The position numbers and the translations under genes are program-made. The notes beneath the pieces are model-generated. The model was not told the origin of the DNA, did not search any database, and saw only the letters and a list, made by a program, of their open reading frames with translations. Below are positions 7,138-9,100 of a stretch of 9,100 nucleotides of DNA, piece by piece; position 1 is the stretch's first letter, and every line of letters begins with the position of its first letter. The stretch spans positions 1 to 9,100 of the forward strand of contig DGVM01000140.1 in assembly GCA_002395925.1 (NCBI GenBank). Reading direction: 5' to 3'. This DNA is from Bacteroidales bacterium UBA4284. Its GTDB lineage: Bacteria > Bacteroidota > Bacteroidia > Bacteroidales > UBA932.

Positions 7138-7170
7138 CCAAATGCACGGATTTGGTAAATACCAAATGCA
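7138..7170 (+). promoter_or_regulatory. Candidate operator, copy B: phased CCAAAT half-sites with an 18-bp palindrome
   Basis: Three half-sites begin exactly 12 bp apart: CCAAAT at 7138, ATTTGG (the same site inverted) at 7150, and CCAAAT at 7162. The second and third form the perfect palindrome ATTTGGTAAATACCAAAT (7150-7167; 8-bp arms, 2-bp centre). The first and third are also part of a 9-bp direct repeat, CCAAATGCA (7138-7146 and 7162-7170). The core CGGATTTGGTA (7147-7157) is shared with 2495-2505. No U-tract follows, so a terminator is unlikely. It lies 39 bp upstream of the -7 box, a usual place for an activator of the AraC family. Confidence 0.55.
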
Positions 7171-7180
7171 AGCATGCAGA

Positions 7181-7213
7181 TGTGGCGGTTTTCAATCATT
7201 TTTTGTATCTTTG
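7181..7213 (+). promoter_or_regulatory. Promoter of the Mfa1-type fimbrillin gene
   Basis: TATCTTTG at 7206-7213 is an exact match to the Bacteroidetes -7 consensus TAnnTTTG. A weak -33 candidate, TGTG at 7181-7184, stands 21 bp upstream. The start site should fall near 7220, giving a leader of about 60 nt that carries the C10 tract and an AT-rich stretch before ATG 7281 with no Shine-Dalgarno sequence, as is usual in this phylum. A separate promoter lets the pilin be expressed well above the upstream operon. Confidence 0.65.
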
Positions 7214-7227
7214 TGAGTTAATAGTTA

Positions 7228-7237
7228 CCCCCCCCCC
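7228..7237 (+). repeat. Homopolymer tract of ten C in the fimbrillin leader
   Basis: Ten consecutive C residues lie 14 bp after the -7 box and 43 bp before the fimbrillin start codon. I noticed no comparable homopolymer elsewhere in the window. Runs of this length are prone to slipped-strand mispairing, so the tract length may vary between cells. Being outside the coding frame, a change would alter leader length, structure or promoter geometry rather than cause a frameshift. Confidence 0.9.
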
Positions 7238-7280
7238 GTGGGTTTAGTGTAAATTATTGAAAATTAATTATTTACCCAAT

Positions 7281-9100
7281 ATGCGTAATTCTATCAAAAT
7301 CCTTCTCGCCGGGGCGATAGCCCTCACGAGCGCGGTTGCATGTACTCCCAAGGAGGAAATCAACCCCAACTACAACCCCGCCACCGGCGAGGTCCTCACC
7401 AGCTTCGTGTTCAACGTCGCTGCCACCAACACTCCCATGACAAAGCAGACGCCCGAGAACACCCAGGCCATTCCCGGAACCAACGGCTTCCTCGGAATCG
7501 TTGACGGCAACCTGCTTTCCTTCATCAAGGACACTCCTGTCGCAGACGGCAAGTGGATTCCCGACGCAGAGACTGCAAACAAGCAGTACAGCCTCGGCAG
7601 CATCATGAGCAGCTCCGACGCCACCACCAACGGCGACAAGAGCCACAAGGTCATCGAGCTCGCACTTCCCACCGAGACCAACACCCTCATGTTCTACGGC
7701 CACGCTCCCAAGACCGGCGACGACAACGCCCAGGGCAAGGTCACTTACACCATGGACGGCAAGGATCTCAGCGCATACAGCTTTGCACTCAACCGCAGGG
7801 TTGCAGTCGCAAACGAGCCTGACTACCGCCAGTACGGCGACCTCATCCGTGCAGCCCTCGATTACATCTGCGCAGCTGAGCTGAGCGACGCCGACATCGT
7901 CTTCGGCGGCGTTCACTACCTCACCTCCGTCAAGTGGACCCACTTCGTGACCATCTCCGACGCCGGCGTCATCAAGCCCGCCACCAAGGCTCCTCTTGAC
8001 GGCACTGAAATGTGCGCTCTCGGCGAAATCCTCGGCGACGCTCTTGCCACCCTCGCAACCATCAACCCCAACGGTGTCCGCGCAGGTAGCGGTTCTTCCG
8101 TCGAGCGTACCATCGGCGACCTCAAGTTCGTCCTGAACAAGATCCACGAGACCACTGCAAACTCCCGCTACGAGGCCACCGCAAAGGCTCTTGCAGAGAA
8201 CATAATCTCCCGTATCGACGCCTGCTTCAACGGCACCGCCCCCACCCTCGAGTGGAAGACCGCCGACCAGGTAAAGTCCGCCACCGGCTACACCGGCGCC
8301 ACCGACAAGATCACCCGCAAGGGCAGTTCCGGTTCCGCACTCTCCGAGTGGCCTGACGTGAGCTTCGATGTCCCCAAGGGATGCGCACAGCTCATCGTTG
8401 AGACCACCAAGTCCACCGACAACGCCGGTCAGGTTACCACTCCCGGTACCATCAAGTGGAAATACAGCCCCAACACCCCGCTTCTCTCCACCTCCAGCAC
8501 CTCCATCTACAATGTTTACTACCCTGCAGAGCTCACTTACTTCGGCAACAGCCCTATCCGTGTCACCGACGACGCACATGTCGAGGCTGACTATCCTCAG
8601 GGCGTAACCAACTGGGATGCAGACGCACAGTGGGCAGCCGGCGTCAACAACAACAACGTTGACTGGACCAAGAACGGCCACGTGATCTCCACCACCCGCA
8701 GCGTTGCCATGCAGTACAACATCAACTACGGTACCGCCCTTCTCAAGAGCACCGTCGGCTATCAGCCCGGTATCACCCAGCTCAAGGACAACAACCACGC
8801 AATCCAGCTGGCAAAGAACCCCACACTCCCTGCATCCGAGGAGCCTGACGCACTCATTGACATCACTGCCAACACCTTCAAGCTCAACGGTTACCTCATC
8901 GGCGGACAGCCCGAGACCGTAGGTTGGGATTACGTCCCCGTGAGCGGTTCCACCTTCGATCACAACATCTACGACAGGGCTCTGCCCAGCGGCGGCGACG
9001 CCATCCCTGCAACCGGCACCTCCACTCCTAACTACACCATGGTTTGGGATAACTGGAACGCAGCATCCGCAGGCTCCAAGCAGAACGACGTTTACATCGC
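7281..9100 (+). CDS. Mfa1-type major fimbrillin precursor (3' end outside the window)
   Basis: The frame is open from ATG 7281 to the window edge, 606 codons without a stop, so the gene is truncated by the window rather than broken. The N-terminus is a lipoprotein signal with lipobox AVAC (Cys21). It is followed by the FimA/Mfa1-like stretch SFVFNVAATNTPMTKQTPEN and TNGFLGIVDGNLLSF. Near the right edge is the Mfa1-family signature NGYLIGGQPETVGWDY (residues 536-551). The Mfa1 C-terminal domain that donates or accepts the strand is not yet reached, and at 606 or more residues the protein already exceeds P. gingivalis Mfa1 (about 563). Type V pilins are exported as lipoproteins, trimmed by a trypsin-like protease and polymerised by strand exchange. 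The mature part has cysteines at 197, 245, 315 and 368. Codon choice is strongly biased to C-ending codons, which suggests high expression. It follows the anchor and regulator genes but has its own promoter. Confidence 0.85.
   Translation, partial: MRNSIKILLAGAIALTSAVACTPKEEINPNYNPATGEVLTSFVFNVAATNTPMTKQTPENTQAIPGTNGFLGIVDGNLLSFIKDTPVADGKWIPDAETANKQYSLGSIMSSSDATTNGDKSHKVIELALPTETNTLMFYGHAPKTGDDNAQGKVTYTMDGKDLSAYSFALNRRVAVANEPDYRQYGDLIRAALDYICAAELSDADIVFGGVHYLTSVKWTHFVTISDAGVIKPATKAPLDGTEMCALGEILGDALATLATINPNGVRAGSGSSVERTIGDLKFVLNKIHETTANSRYEATAKALAENIISRIDACFNGTAPTLEWKTADQVKSATGYTGATDKITRKGSSGSALSEWPDVSFDVPKGCAQLIVETTKSTDNAGQVTTPGTIKWKYSPNTPLLSTSSTSIYNVYYPAELTYFGNSPIRVTDDAHVEADYPQGVTNWDADAQWAAGVNNNNVDWTKNGHVISTTRSVAMQYNINYGTALLKSTVGYQPGITQLKDNNHAIQLAKNPTLPASEEPDALIDITANTFKLNGYLIGGQPETVGWDYVPVSGSTFDHNIYDRALPSGGDAIPATGTSTPNYTMVWDNWNAASAGSKQNDVYI

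Noticed and set aside
7150..7167. Perfect palindrome read as an intrinsic terminator for the regulator gene
   Set aside because: The stem is AT-rich, has a 2-bp centre and no U-tract; it fits an operator better.
7272..8963. 563-codon open frame on the minus strand opposite the fimbrillin
   Set aside because: It mirrors the pilin gene. Strong use of C-ending codons on the + strand removes stop codons from the complement; the product is low-complexity (Val, Gly, Asp rich) with no recognisable domain.
7281..9100. Fimbrillin as a pseudogene because no stop is seen
   Set aside because: The frame is intact to the window edge with family signatures near the end; it is only cut by the window.

Overview
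The window reads as a GC-rich member of the Bacteroidales, probably a gut species of the Alistipes/Rikenellaceae or Cryptobacteroides type; the genus is inference. Supporting signs are promoters of the Bacteroidetes TAnnTTTG type, starts without Shine-Dalgarno sequences, lipoprotein signal peptides, a family GH144 glycosidase and a complete Bacteroidia type V (FimB/Mfa2 and Mfa1) pilus cluster. All real genes lie on the + strand. I see no tRNA, rRNA, CRISPR array, transposase or phage gene.

Region 1 (1-2462) is a carbohydrate-use segment. It holds the C-terminal part of a LamG/concanavalin-like protein, cut by the window start, then a perfect 11-bp stem-loop in a 46-bp gap, then a lipoprotein with an N-terminal Ig-like domain and a GH144 catalytic domain. 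GH144 enzymes act on beta-1,2-glucan, so this is likely the tail of a polysaccharide utilisation locus.

Region 2 (2463-2593) is a 131-bp spacer with an 11-bp inverted repeat and a promoter. It opens a tightly packed operon: a DUF3575-OmpA-TPR envelope protein (2594-4333), a FimB/Mfa2-type anchor lipoprotein (4333-5373) and a membrane-spanning TPR-AraC regulator (5378-7135).

Region 3 (7136-9100) is a 145-bp regulatory spacer followed by an Mfa1-type major fimbrillin running off the right edge. The spacer holds a perfect 18-bp palindrome inside a 12-bp-phased array of CCAAAT half-sites, a second TAnnTTTG promoter, and a run of ten C residues in the predicted leader.

The working model is inference. 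The membrane regulator senses something in the envelope, possibly pilus assembly, and acts on a DNA element (core CGGATTTGGTA) found upstream of both fimbrial promoters and noticed nowhere else in the window. The separate promoter would let the major subunit be made in excess over its anchor and accessory proteins. The C10 tract adds a possible slipped-strand on/off or tuning switch.
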